From NCBI RefSeq assembly GCF_018141005.1, contig NZ_CP046582.1, positions 2,294,001 through 2,358,000 of the forward strand: DNA of 64,000 nt, read 5' to 3'. Source of the DNA: Erwinia sp. E602. GTDB lineage: Bacteria > Pseudomonadota > Gammaproteobacteria > Enterobacterales > Enterobacteriaceae. Numbering within the stretch: position 1 is the first letter of the stretch; each line of letters opens with the position of its first letter. A program made the translations under genes and the position numbers. The notes under the pieces are model-generated. The model ran no database searches, was not told the DNA's origin, and saw nothing but the letters and a program-made list of their open reading frames with translations. This document shows positions 26,157 to 34,847 of this stretch, piece by piece.

Positions 26157-26648
26157 TCAGGCCAACTTCCTTTCACCCCAGCTATCCGAGTGAATTATAT
26201 TGCCAGGCAGATATTTCCAGGTGATTTTTCGATAGCGTAGTTCTATAGCCTCCATGTGGTTAAACTGTTTCTTTGTTTCATCTTTGATGTCATGCATCAT
26301 TGGTAATATGGTTACAATTTTTACATCTTCCAGTAACGTGTTGAAGTACTCTTCTTCCTGTCCAGCAGAGTTTATTCGAAAAAATTTAAGTTCGGCTGTT
26401 TTGAATGTTCTTCCACTGGTCAATGCTTTGTAAAGCCAGGATGAGGAGCAATCAATCTCTTTTTCAATAAGATACGAAAGATGGGTGCGCATCCCTGAAG
26501 TTTTTCCTGTCAGGTCATCTGTTGGAAGGAAAACACCATGATGCAGACCAAGAACTTCAATGCTGTTCTCACGACCGCGAATATCAACGCCGCCCTTGAC
26601 GACATTTCCAGCATCGTCAGTTAAAAATAAATATACAGGTATTGCCAT
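26157..26648 (-). CDS. hcp: Hcp-family type VI secretion tube protein
   Basis: A 163-residue Hcp. The opening MAIPVYLFLTDDAGNVVKGG, the segment GRENSIEVLGLHHGV and the end with ELRYRKITWKYLPGN are typical of Hcp1-type tube subunits, which stack as hexamers and carry effectors in the lumen. Residues beyond the family core are few, so it is not an evolved Hcp with a fused toxin. No other T6SS structural gene is nearby; this is an orphan hcp-effector-immunity cassette that needs a T6SS elsewhere. Confidence 0.82.
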   Translation of the reverse strand: MAIPVYLFLTDDAGNVVKGGVDIRGRENSIEVLGLHHGVFLPTDDLTGKTSGMRTHLSYLIEKEIDCSSSWLYKALTSGRTFKTAELKFFRINSAGQEEEYFNTLLEDVKIVTILPMMHDIKDETKKQFNHMEAIELRYRKITWKYLPGNIIHSDSWGERKLA

Positions 26649-26700
26649 ATTCATTGTCCTTAATTACATGAATGTATTTATAACACGCAGTACGTTAACC

Positions 26701-26892
26701 TTAAATGGTCCAGGGGCCCTTATGATTGTCATATCCCGATATTCTGTAATGGCCCTTTGGGATAGGGCCGGTGTTGCTGACATCGTCCATTGATGGATTG
26801 TTCTTACCTGAGTCTTTACCGCTGTAACCCTGTGCGTAGCGCTGGCCGTTGTGTGTTAACTCACCTGTTCTTTGTGAATGCTCCCACGTCAT
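26701..26892 (-). pseudogene. Truncated Tlde1-type effector, catalytic half missing
   Basis: The 63-residue frame begins MTWEHSQRTGELTHNGQ, close to the intact effector at 25717-26076 (MTWEYSQQTGVLTHNG), and continues to GPIPKGHYRISG before ending within ten codons. The histidine and SxGC cysteine regions are missing, so it cannot be active. The hcp gene follows directly, which suggests that hcp, effector and immunity gene arrived by recombination that cut this older copy. Confidence 0.75.
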
Positions 26893-27019
26893 ATAAGACT
26901 CCTTCCTGTGTTTAAACATCCGTTTTCTCCTTATCCACCGCCAGAAGTGAGGTTGGTGGATAAGGACTACTGTACCGCCGTATATTTTAAAAACTATTGT
27001 AGAAACGCCGAAAACGACA

Positions 27020-27040
27020 AAAGCCCCATCAGGGGCTTTC
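27020..27040 (-). terminator. Intrinsic terminator of the DUF1471 gene
   Basis: AAAGCCCC-TGAT-GGGGCTTTT on the minus strand, a GC stem with flanking A and T runs, about 30 nt past the stop of the DUF1471 gene. Confidence 0.8.
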
Positions 27041-27070
27041 GTCGCAGTGTAACGTGTAGATGTTAAACGC

Positions 27071-27280
27071 TTATTTCACCAGTTCAGCCGTCATATAGGC
27101 ACCGTTATTCTGACGGGCAGAGGTGATTTTGTAGCTGGTGCCGGCCTGCTGTGCCTGAGCGGCGATCTGCGCTTCGGCGGCGTCCAGTGTAGAGGCGCTG
27201 ACGCTGATGCTCTGGGCAAAGCTGGTAGACGCGAGCAGGGACAGGGCGGCAACTGCAACTAAAGTTTTGATGGTTTTCAT
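27071..27280 (-). CDS. DUF1471 (YhcN/BhsA/McbA family) small periplasmic stress protein
   Basis: A 69-residue secreted protein: signal peptide MKTIKTLVAVAALSLLASTSFAQ followed by the compact DUF1471 domain (ASTLDAAEAQIAAQAQQAG, then YKITSARQNNGAYMTAELVK). Enterobacteria have many paralogues, often induced by stress and affecting biofilm or surface properties. ATG 27280 is preferred to ATG 27286 because GAGG is then eight bases away instead of two. Confidence 0.85.
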   Translation of the reverse strand: MKTIKTLVAVAALSLLASTSFAQSISVSASTLDAAEAQIAAQAQQAGTSYKITSARQNNGAYMTAELVK

Positions 27281-27693
27281 GGTCATTTCCTCAGAGATTA
27301 TTGTTTGTAGTAAGGCGTCTCGCCTTGATGTGATAAATAATAGGCCTGTTTGCAGGGAAGTAAAAGCGGACGGTTTTGTTGATTAAAATCAAATAAACTG
27401 AATAACTAATCCCTTCTGAAAGACCTTCTGCATGACCTTCTGTATGAACTTCTGTATGAACTCCTGCATCGCCCTCTGGATTGGGCAACAGCAGACAGCC
27501 AGGACCCTCTCAACCGCAATCCGCTAGCTGCCGCCTGCTCGACACTTTTTGTCACATCCTTATAACAAACAGTGCGCTAGCGGGGCGGACTTCTCTGGCA
27601 TAATCTTGCCCGCCGGGAGAAACCGGCAACCATAACAATGAAACGACATCGCTCACCGGCCGCTGGCCGGGGCACTTTCAGGTAAGGATCCGC
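27281..27693. other. Intergenic region with a decayed repeat tract, no gene seen
   Basis: Divergent promoters for the DUF1471 gene and the MFS exporter must lie here. The only structure I can support is the 12-nt repeat at 27413-27484. A 65-codon minus-strand frame across it (27291-27488) has no ribosome site and no domain. Confidence 0.5.
27413..27484. repeat. Six degenerate tandem copies of a 12-bp unit
   Basis: Units start CTTCTGAAAGAC, CTTCTGCATGAC, CTTCTGTATGAA (twice), CTCCTGCATCGC and CCTCTGGATTGG. Read on the minus strand they encode repeats of the type H-T/A-E-G and L-S-E-G. Such EG-repeat tails are found at the C-terminus of Rpn/YhgA-like nucleases, so this could be the residue of one. 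Confidence 0.75.
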
Positions 27694-28938
27694 ATGATTT
27701 CCCGTCTTTCCCCGGCGCAGAGCGACGACTCGCTGCTGCGCCAGAGGCCGTTTGTCGCGTTCTGGCTGGCCCGCACCTTCTCCTCATTCGGTTTCCAGAT
27801 GTTCTCCGTGGCGGTCAGCTGGCAGATCTACGCGTTGACCCAGAGCGCGATGGCGCTGGGAATGATCGGGCTGATGCAGTTTTTACCCTCGGTGCTGCTG
27901 GCGCTGCCGGTCGGCCATATGGCCGATCGCTATGACAGGCGTCGTCTGGCGCTGGCCGGGCAGCTGCTGGAGTGGCTGGCGCTGCTGGCGCTAACCCTGC
28001 TGACCGTGCTGCACTGGCCGGAAAAAACCGCGCTGTGGGGGCTGGTATTTCTGATTGCCGTCGCTAAGGCGATTGAAGGCCCGGCGATGCAGTCGATGCT
28101 GCCCTCTCTGATACCGGCACCCTTGCTGGCGCGGGCCACCGCGGCATCCGCCGTCAGCGGCCAGAGCGCGGTGATCCTCGGGCCAACGCTGGGCGGCCTG
28201 CTGTACGTGGCGGGGCCTGAGGTGGTGTACGGCGTCTCGGCGCTGTTTTATCTGCTGTCGATCGTAATGGTCGCCCGCATCCATTACGTGCGTCCGCCGC
28301 AGCCGCGCCAGCCGGCCACGCTGAAAACCCTGTTCGCCGGGGTGACCTTTATCCGCGAGCGTCGTGACGTGCTCGGGGTGATCTCACTCGATCTGTTTGC
28401 CGTGCTGCTCGGCGGGGCCACCGCGCTGCTGCCGATTTTTGCCCAGGACGTGCTGCACACCGGCCCGTGGGGGCTGGGGCTGCTGCGCGGCGCACCTTCC
28501 GTTGGCGCGCTGCTGGTGGGGGTGTGGCTGAGCCGCAACCGGCTGGAGAAGAACGTCGGCATGATTATGTTCGGCTCGGTGGCCGGTTTTGGCGTGGCGA
28601 CGCTGGTGTTCGCGCTTTCCACCCAGCTGTGGCTGTCGCTGGTGGCGCTGGCGCTGCTCGGCGGTTTTGATATGGTCAGCATGGTGATCCGGGGTGCGCT
28701 GGTGCAGCTGGACACGCCGGACGAGATGCGCGGGCGGGTGAACGCGGTGAACAGTATCTTTATTAATACCTCAAACCAGCTTGGCGAGTTCGAATCGGGC
28801 ATGCTGGCAGCGCTGATGGGCGCGGTGCCTGCCGCAGTCCTGGGCGGGGTAGGGACGCTGGTGGTGGTCGGCGTGTGGATGACGCTGTTCCCGCACCTGC
28901 GGCGGCGGCAAACGCTGGAGAATGAGGCTGCGGCATAA
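27694..28938 (+). CDS. MFS exporter of the DHA3/EntS-like group
   Basis: A 414-residue, twelve-helix transporter. The start RPFVAFWLARTFSSFGFQMFSVAVSWQIY and the loop GHMADRYDRRRL are typical of the DHA3 branch that includes the enterobactin exporter EntS and macrolide exporters; the mid-protein MRGRVNAVNSIFINTSNQLGE is also characteristic. No siderophore genes are near, so the substrate is open. A strong terminator follows. Confidence 0.85.
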   Translation: MISRLSPAQSDDSLLRQRPFVAFWLARTFSSFGFQMFSVAVSWQIYALTQSAMALGMIGLMQFLPSVLLALPVGHMADRYDRRRLALAGQLLEWLALLALTLLTVLHWPEKTALWGLVFLIAVAKAIEGPAMQSMLPSLIPAPLLARATAASAVSGQSAVILGPTLGGLLYVAGPEVVYGVSALFYLLSIVMVARIHYVRPPQPRQPATLKTLFAGVTFIRERRDVLGVISLDLFAVLLGGATALLPIFAQDVLHTGPWGLGLLRGAPSVGALLVGVWLSRNRLEKNVGMIMFGSVAGFGVATLVFALSTQLWLSLVALALLGGFDMVSMVIRGALVQLDTPDEMRGRVNAVNSIFINTSNQLGEFESGMLAALMGAVPAAVLGGVGTLVVVGVWMTLFPHLRRRQTLENEAAA

Positions 28939-29027
28939 TTGGGTCACCGGAAACTGACTTATCTCAGTCGCAGCTGATTGCTATTCCATCACGCATTATC
29001 CCGGCTGGTATGACAATGTTACAATGA

Positions 29028-29053
29028 GCCCATCTTAACCGATGGGCTTTTTT
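29028..29053 (+). terminator. Intrinsic terminator downstream of the MFS exporter
   Basis: GCCCATC-TTAACC-GATGGGC followed by six T, 90 nt after the stop codon. Confidence 0.85.
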
Positions 29054-29212
29054 ATGACTAAATGAGCCACCGGTAGCGCCTCTGATTCACTGCGGCCATA
29101 ACAGGTAGCGCAGCCAGCGGGATCTTCTGTGATCGGCTTCATAAATTACAGCATTAACCCTGAACCGCGCGATGGCGTGCTTGCCAGCCAACCTCAGCTG
29201 CCAGTAGCATAA

Positions 29213-29254
29213 GTAATCGATTACATTTTTATAACTTCAAAAGTAATCGATTAC
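29213..29254. promoter_or_regulatory. Pair of LacI-type operators upstream of the periplasmic isomerase-like gene
   Basis: Two copies of the perfect palindrome GTAATCGATTAC (29213-29224 and 29243-29254), 30 bp apart, end 33 bases before the start codon. The same 12-mer occurs twice upstream of the transporter operon at 36.1 kb. A central CG with dyad symmetry is typical of LacI-family operators, and a LacI-type regulator is encoded at 31401-32381. Confidence 0.85.
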
Positions 29255-29287
29255 TTTAGGCATCTTACCTGACAATAAGGATTTTCC

Positions 29288-30148
29288 ATGGCTCGCGTAA
29301 CCCTCATCACCGGCGGCGTTCTGATCTCGCTGTTATCCCTCACCAGCCTGGCACCGGCAGTGGCCGATGAAGCGGCGGCAAAACAGCATCTGGCGCTGCA
29401 GATGTACACGCTGCGCAACGTCGGCACGCTGGAGCAGCAGTTTGCTCTGGCGCAACAGAGCGGCTTTAGCGCGGTAGAGCTGGTCGGCAACCACGGCGTC
29501 AGCGCAGCACAGATGCAGGCGCTGTTGAAAAAATATCAGCTGCGTGCCATTGCCGATCACGTCCAGCTGGCGGAGCTGCGCAGCAACAGCCGCGAGGTGG
29601 TGGCGTTTAACAAGGCGGTAGGCAACCCGCTGCTGGTAATGCCGTGGCTGAAACCGGAAGAGCGACCGACCACGGCCGAGGGCTGGAAAAAGCTGGCACA
29701 CGAGCTGGACGCGCTGGGCGGTCAGCTGCGTCAGCAGGGGATGACGCTGGCCTACCACAATCACGATTTTGAGATGAAAAAGTATGACGGCAAGACGGCG
29801 CTGGAGATCCTGCTGGACAACAGCAAACCGTCAAACCTGCAGCTGGAGATGGATGCCGCCTGGGTGTCACGCGGCGGGCAGGATCCGGTGCGGCTGCTGA
29901 GTAAGTATGCCGGGCGGGTGGTGGCGATCCACGCCAAGGATAACGCCGGCATCGGCATTCGCGATGACGAGATGAACTTTGCCCCGGCGGGCAGCGGGCT
30001 GCTGGCGTGGAACGAGGTGCTGCCGGCGGCGGTGAAGGCCAACACCCGCTGGTTTATCGTCGAGCACGATCTGCCGAAGGATCCGCAGGGGATTATCGTT
30101 CAGGCCAACAGCTACCTGGTCAGCCAGCTAAAAACGCTGGAGAAATAA
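29288..30148 (+). CDS. Secreted sugar phosphate isomerase/epimerase-like TIM-barrel protein
   Basis: A 286-residue xylose isomerase-like TIM barrel with an N-terminal signal peptide ending near ADEAAA (hydrophobic stretch LITGGVLISLLSLTSLAPAV). Visible family elements are LALQMYTLRNVGTLEQQF, AYHNHDFEM with metal/substrate residues, LEMDAAWVSRGG and AIHAKDNAG. Periplasmic members are thought to act on 3-keto or other oxidised sugars rather than sugar phosphates. It is preceded by two LacI-type operators and so belongs to the same regulon as the operon at 32.6-36.1 kb. Confidence 0.82.
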   Translation: MARVTLITGGVLISLLSLTSLAPAVADEAAAKQHLALQMYTLRNVGTLEQQFALAQQSGFSAVELVGNHGVSAAQMQALLKKYQLRAIADHVQLAELRSNSREVVAFNKAVGNPLLVMPWLKPEERPTTAEGWKKLAHELDALGGQLRQQGMTLAYHNHDFEMKKYDGKTALEILLDNSKPSNLQLEMDAAWVSRGGQDPVRLLSKYAGRVVAIHAKDNAGIGIRDDEMNFAPAGSGLLAWNEVLPAAVKANTRWFIVEHDLPKDPQGIIVQANSYLVSQLKTLEK

Positions 30149-30332
30149 GTCAGCAGGCAGGGTTCGTGTGCTGAACGTTGCGTGTTCAGTTCGTTGCAAA
30201 GCTTGAGGATGCATTCAACGGAAGTTTTATCGCGAATGCATCTGCTGATTCGCCGCGTGAAGAAGTGCTTAGCATTAACCAGCAGGCGCATTCAACAGGG
30301 TATTTCCTGATGCTCAGGCAGTTGCAGGGCGC

Positions 30333-31352
30333 TCAGCAACGCTGGCCGTTAATCCAGCCGGCGATGCCGTCGATGGCCCCCGGTGCGTAGGCGTAGCGCC
30401 CCAGCAGCAGAAACAGCCCCTGTTTCCAGCCGGGCCAGTCCGATTCCAGCTGGTAGTTAAACCAGCGGCTGCGCAGCAGGCCGTGGCTGGCGTGTTCAAC
30501 GCTGCGGATGCAGTGCCGGGTGGCGGGCGGCACAAAGGAGCGCCAGAGCGGCAGCGTGTTCCAGGGATCGACGTTGCGATCGTCCTCGCCCATCAGTACC
30601 ATCACCGGCACCGTCATGCGGCGAATATCCGGCAGCGCGTTAGCATCCGCATTGCGCCGTTCGAAGTCCTCACGGGTGCAGGCCGCGGCACAAGGCAGGG
30701 CGATACGCTGCGGGGTGAACGTCTGCTCAACGTCGGCCTGTTCCTGCGCCAGCTGGCGATCGACCTCCCGCGGAGCCACCCCCTCGGCGCTCAGCCGCTG
30801 GCGCATAAACCACAGGCCCTGTTCACGCCAGTCGATTGCCGGCCCCACCAGTACCACAAATTCGGCCGGCGCGATGCGGCTGGCCTGCGGCACGACCCAG
30901 CCGGCCTGCGAGAAACCCAGAAAACCGATACGGCTGGCGGATAATCCGGGCTGCTGACGCAGCAGATTAACGGCCTCTGCGGCCTCACTGGCGCGATCGC
31001 TCATGGTCTGCGCCAGCCAGTTGCCGCCGCTGCCGCCGACGCCGGGTTTATCCCAGGAGAAGACGCCGATGCCGCGTGCCAGCAGTGCGTTAACCAGCGG
31101 CAGATAGCCGCCGTTCGACCAGCGATCCTGCGGGCCATCGCCGTGCACGATCACCGCCACCGCCGGTGACGTGCGGCCCGGTGGCAGGATCAGCGTGCCC
31201 TGCAGGGTGTGGCCTGCGGAGGTAAAGGAGAGAGGGCGTTGGGCTGCCGCGCCGTCCGGTTCGAAATCGGCAAGGCGGATAAAGAGCAGAGCCGCCAGCA
31301 CAAAAGCCAAACCAACCAGCCAACAGGCCCAGAGTCGCCACTTTCTTATCAA
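30333..31352 (-). CDS. Membrane-anchored alpha/beta hydrolase
   Basis: A 339-residue alpha/beta hydrolase preceded by one transmembrane helix (about 7-27), so probably anchored with the enzyme in the periplasm. It shows the oxyanion strand VIVHGDGPQD, the nucleophile elbow GFSQAG, an acid in VLMGEDDRNVD and the histidine in EHASHG: a complete Ser-Asp-His triad in the dienelactone hydrolase/acyl-CoA thioesterase style. The substrate is unknown. It is between the operator-preceded isomerase gene and lacI-type regulator gene, in the same direction as the latter. Confidence 0.8.
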   Translation of the reverse strand: MIRKWRLWACWLVGLAFVLAALLFIRLADFEPDGAAAQRPLSFTSAGHTLQGTLILPPGRTSPAVAVIVHGDGPQDRWSNGGYLPLVNALLARGIGVFSWDKPGVGGSGGNWLAQTMSDRASEAAEAVNLLRQQPGLSASRIGFLGFSQAGWVVPQASRIAPAEFVVLVGPAIDWREQGLWFMRQRLSAEGVAPREVDRQLAQEQADVEQTFTPQRIALPCAAACTREDFERRNADANALPDIRRMTVPVMVLMGEDDRNVDPWNTLPLWRSFVPPATRHCIRSVEHASHGLLRSRWFNYQLESDWPGWKQGLFLLLGRYAYAPGAIDGIAGWINGQRC

Positions 31353-31400
31353 AACACTATCCTCTCTTTCGTGACGGTGTCACGCTGACCTGCTGACCCG

Positions 31401-32381
31401 TCAGGCCGATCCCCGTGCCAGGTAGCGCCAGGCCAGCGTAGTGTGCTGGGCCTGGCTGTCCGGGTCGTTGATGTTGTTCAGCAGCAGCAGCACCGCCTGA
31501 CGGCCAATCTCCTGCGAGGGTTGTTCAATGGTTGAGAGCGGCGGCGAGGTGAGGTGGCCCAGCTCGGTGCCGTCAAAGCCGATCACCGCCGTCTCTTCGG
31601 GCACGCGAATGCCCGCCTCGCGCAGGGTAGCGATCGCCCCGGCGGCCAGCGTATCGGAAACGGCAAAGACCGCATCCGGGCGCTGGCCGTGCTGCAACAG
31701 CTGTGCCATCGCCGCTTTCCCCGCCTGGTAAGTCAGTTCGCTGGCGTAGGCTACCTCAGGCACCGCCTGCTGCTGCTCTGCCAGCACGTCGCGGAAACCC
31801 TGTTCGCGCTGCTGGGCATATTTGTAGGTCAGATCGTGATTGATCATCGCCAGCTGCCGCCGGCCGCCGGCAAGGAAGTGCTCTGCCACAAAGCGTGAGG
31901 CCTGGCGATCGTCGATGCCGACGGTGGAAACGCGCGACGCCTCGTCGTATTCGGCGCACTGCACCCAGGGGGCATCGCCGATCAGGTTTTGCAGTCCGGG
32001 CAGGGCGGCGAGGGCGTCCATGGTGATCACCCCGTCGACCATCTTGCCGGAGAGCAGCTGCAGGCTGGACTGGGAACGGGCGAGATCGGAGCCGGAGTTG
32101 CACAGCAGAATGCGGTAGCCGTTTTTTTCCGCCTCGGCCTCAATGCCTTTGACCACATCGGCGCAGAACGGGTTAGCAATATTGGAGACCATCACCAGCA
32201 GCATATTGCTGCGCGCGGTACGCAGCTGGCGCGCCAGCAGGTTGGGCTGGTAGTTGCTCTCTTTGATGGCGTTAAGCACGCGTTCACGATTCTGCGGCTT
32301 TACCGTACCGAGATTGTTGAGCACGCGGGAAACGGTGGCGACGGAGACGCCCGCCAGGCGTGCAATTTTTTGAATCGACAT
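31401..32381 (-). CDS. LacI-family transcriptional repressor
   Basis: A 326-residue regulator: N-terminal helix-turn-helix SIQKIARLAGVSVATVSRVL with hinge helix residues NLLARQLRT, then a periplasmic-binding-protein-like effector domain (DGVITMDAL, VIGFDGTELG, STIEQPSQEIG). It very probably binds the GTAATCGATTAC palindromes found in pairs at 29.2 and 36.1 kb and responds to the sugar handled by the neighbouring operon. No such site lies in front of its own gene, so autoregulation through it is not seen. Confidence 0.9.
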   Translation of the reverse strand: MSIQKIARLAGVSVATVSRVLNNLGTVKPQNRERVLNAIKESNYQPNLLARQLRTARSNMLLVMVSNIANPFCADVVKGIEAEAEKNGYRILLCNSGSDLARSQSSLQLLSGKMVDGVITMDALAALPGLQNLIGDAPWVQCAEYDEASRVSTVGIDDRQASRFVAEHFLAGGRRQLAMINHDLTYKYAQQREQGFRDVLAEQQQAVPEVAYASELTYQAGKAAMAQLLQHGQRPDAVFAVSDTLAAGAIATLREAGIRVPEETAVIGFDGTELGHLTSPPLSTIEQPSQEIGRQAVLLLLNNINDPDSQAQHTTLAWRYLARGSA

Positions 32382-32568
32382 CCCGATAACTGTCCCTGCT
32401 GATGAGTTAAAAACAGGGTAACACAGTTCCTGATGCCGCTGTATTCAGGTTAGCGGGGCACCAGGCTGGCATGCCCGCAACGATCCCCCGTGATGCAGAG
32501 CCGCCTCAGCCTGCTGCCGGGGGAGTGGGCAACGTTTTTAGCGGCTCACCGGCCGGAGCCTGGCAGGC

Positions 32569-32591
32569 TTTCCCCGCCGGGGGCGGGGAAA
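32569..32591 (-). terminator. Hairpin after the sugar operon
   Basis: A 10-bp perfect stem TTTCCCCGCC / GGCGGGGAAA with a 3-nt loop, about 25 nt past the stop of the Gfo/Idh gene. It is strong but lacks a long U-run. Confidence 0.45.
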
Positions 32592-32615
32592 CGAGCGCAG
32601 CAGGGTGGCAGGTTG

Positions 32616-33764
32616 TCAGTCCGCCACCTTCACCCAGCGCTGCTGTTTATGGCTCTGCACCATCGCCTCGATAATACACATCACGTTGGCCCCGTCGTGG
32701 AAGCTGGCGAAGTTGCCCGCCGCCGCGCTACCGCCGTCGCGGATGGTGCTGTAGAAGTTGAGCAGCATATTTTTAAACGCGTCCGGCCAGCCCTCAATAT
32801 GCCCGCCGGGGAAGTGGGCGGCGGCGGCGATATCCGCATTAAGCAGCGACGGATCGTCGCTCAGCAGCTGGTCAGGTCCGTCGCGGCGGCCGATCCACAG
32901 TTTCTGCGGCACCTCCTGGTCCCAGCCCAGCGACAGTTCGCTGGCGTTAACCTCAAACGCCAGCCGGTTTTTACGCCCGGCGCTGACCTGCGACACGGTC
33001 ATGCTGCCCTTGCTGCCGTCGTCGAAGCGCAGCAGCACCGAGGCGAAATCTTCGGTCTGTACCGCCACCTCGTCGTACTCCGTCACCGCCTCGCCGCTGG
33101 TAAAGGTGCTCTGCGCGCCGCGGCTGGCCTTACGGAACGGGTGAACGATGGCGAAATCCGCCAGCACCCCGACGATTTTGCGTCCGGTGACAAACTGCAA
33201 CGTGTCGCACCAGTGGGAGCCGATATCGGCCACGGTGCGCGAGACGCCGCCCTGCTGCGGGTCGATGCGCCAGTTGAAATCGGTATCGTGCAGCATCCAG
33301 TCCTGCAGGTAGCTGCCGTGCACGGCGAATATCCGCCCGGCCTGCTGCTGGCGGATCATGCTGGCCGCCTGCTGCACCATGGCAAACTGGCGGTAGACAA
33401 AGCTGACGCCGTGCACCACGCCGGCCTCTTCGGCCAGCGCCACCAGCTCCCGCGCTTCGGCGGCGGTCATGCACAGCGGTTTTTCCGAGAACACGTGTTT
33501 ACCGGCCTGCAGGATCTGCCGGTTGATCGCCGCGTGCAGATGGTTTGGCGTGCAGTTATGCACCGCCTGCAGCCCCGGATGTTGCAGCAGTTCGGCGACG
33601 TCGCCGTAGGCATGGGGAATATGGTAGCGGCGGGCTTTCTCCTCCGCGGCGGCCTGCGAGCTGTCGCACAGCGCCACCACCTCGACAAAGCCGAGGCGGC
33701 GAATGGCTTCGAGATGGGCCGGGCCGATAAACCCGGAACCGATAATGGCTGCTTTAATGGTCAT
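32616..33764 (-). CDS. Gfo/Idh/MocA-family oxidoreductase
   Basis: A 382-residue NAD(P)-dependent sugar dehydrogenase. The Rossmann loop AIIGSGFIGPAHLEAI is at the N-terminus, EKPL (SEKPLCMTA) holds the conserved EKP lysine, and the C-terminal domain has DIGSHWCDTLQFV with the catalytic-region aspartate/histidine. Such enzymes oxidise or reduce C-OH groups of inositols, sugars or glycosides. It overlaps the isomerase gene by 4 nt and is last in the transporter-isomerase-dehydrogenase operon controlled by the LacI-type operators. Confidence 0.9.
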   Translation of the reverse strand: MTIKAAIIGSGFIGPAHLEAIRRLGFVEVVALCDSSQAAAEEKARRYHIPHAYGDVAELLQHPGLQAVHNCTPNHLHAAINRQILQAGKHVFSEKPLCMTAAEARELVALAEEAGVVHGVSFVYRQFAMVQQAASMIRQQQAGRIFAVHGSYLQDWMLHDTDFNWRIDPQQGGVSRTVADIGSHWCDTLQFVTGRKIVGVLADFAIVHPFRKASRGAQSTFTSGEAVTEYDEVAVQTEDFASVLLRFDDGSKGSMTVSQVSAGRKNRLAFEVNASELSLGWDQEVPQKLWIGRRDGPDQLLSDDPSLLNADIAAAAHFPGGHIEGWPDAFKNMLLNFYSTIRDGGSAAAGNFASFHDGANVMCIIEAMVQSHKQQRWVKVAD

Positions 33765-34825
33765 GGCTGCGCCTCCAGGCCAAGCATGCGGCGAATGGCC
33801 GGCAGTTCGCTGCCGGTGACGGCGAAGTCGTCAAACGCGCGATCCGCCAGCGGAATCATCTGACCGGCGATAAACCCTGCGCCTTCGGCCGCGCCGGTCG
33901 CCGCGTCCTTCAGGCAGCACTCCCACTCCAGCACCGCCCAGCCGTCATAGCCGTACTGGGCCAGCCGGCTGAAGATGCCCTTAAAGTCGATCTGGCCGTC
34001 ACCCGGTGAACGGAAGCGCCCGGCGCGTTCCCGCCAGGGCTGGTAGCCACCGTACACGCCGCTGCGCCCGGAGCGGACAAATTCGGCATCCTTAACGTGA
34101 AACGCCTTGATGCGCGGGTGGTAGAGATCGATAAACGCCAGGTAGTCCATCTGCTGCAGCAGCATATGGCTGGGATCGAACAGGATATGGCAGCGCGGAT
34201 GGTGGTCCACCGCCGCGAGGAAACGGTCAAAGCTGACCCCGTCGTGCAGGTCCTCCGACGGATGCAGCTCGTAGCAGAGGTTGACGCCGTGGCGGTCAAA
34301 CTCATCAAGGATCGGACGCCAGCGCGCCGCAAGTTCAGCGAAGGCGGTGTCGATCAGCGCCTCTTTGCGCGGCGGCCACGGGTAGAAGTAAGGCCAGGCC
34401 AGCGCGCCGGAGAAGGTGGCGTGCGCGGTCAGCCCCAGCCGCGCCGAGGCCTGCGCCGCCTGCATCAGCACCTCTGTGGCCCACTGCTGGCGGGCGTGGC
34501 GGTCGCCGCGTACCGCCGGTGGGGCAAAATCGTTGAAAGCCTCGTCATAGGCCGGATGCACGGCGATCAGCTGCCCCTCCAGGTGGGTGGAAAGTTCGCT
34601 GATCACCAGCCCGTAGCGCGCCAGCCGCTGCTGAATATCGTCGCAGTAGGCCTGACTGGCGGCGGCCTGCTGCACGTCAAAAATGTGCGGATGGTTACAG
34701 GGGATCTGCAGCGCTTTATAACCGAGGCTCGCCGCCCATGCGGCGAGGTTATCCAGCGTATTAAACGGCGCTTCCTGACCGATAAACTGCGACAGGAACA
34801 GACCCGGCCCTTTTAATGTGTTCAT
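33761..34825 (-). CDS. Cytoplasmic sugar phosphate isomerase/epimerase family protein
   Basis: A 354-residue xylose isomerase-like TIM barrel without a signal peptide. Metal- and substrate-binding segments are visible: CYELHPSEDLHDG, HILFDPSHMLLQ, IKAFHVKDAEF and VLEWECCLKD. In combination with a Gfo/Idh dehydrogenase and a nucleoside/sugar MFS carrier, these proteins are often found in pathways that pass through 3-keto sugars. It is the middle gene of the operon, coupled by a 4-nt overlap to the dehydrogenase. Confidence 0.87.
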   Translation of the reverse strand: MNTLKGPGLFLSQFIGQEAPFNTLDNLAAWAASLGYKALQIPCNHPHIFDVQQAAASQAYCDDIQQRLARYGLVISELSTHLEGQLIAVHPAYDEAFNDFAPPAVRGDRHARQQWATEVLMQAAQASARLGLTAHATFSGALAWPYFYPWPPRKEALIDTAFAELAARWRPILDEFDRHGVNLCYELHPSEDLHDGVSFDRFLAAVDHHPRCHILFDPSHMLLQQMDYLAFIDLYHPRIKAFHVKDAEFVRSGRSGVYGGYQPWRERAGRFRSPGDGQIDFKGIFSRLAQYGYDGWAVLEWECCLKDAATGAAEGAGFIAGQMIPLADRAFDDFAVTGSELPAIRRMLGLEAQP

Positions 34826-34847
34826 TGCACTCTCCTGAGGGTAAAAA

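Noticed and set aside
27291..27488. A 65-codon minus-strand frame over the 12-bp repeats as a gene
   Set aside because: No start signal and no domain beyond the repeats; better treated as a remnant.
30178..30390. A 70-codon frame between the isomerase-like and hydrolase genes
   Set aside because: No family resemblance, and it runs into the convergent hydrolase gene; I left it out for lack of support.
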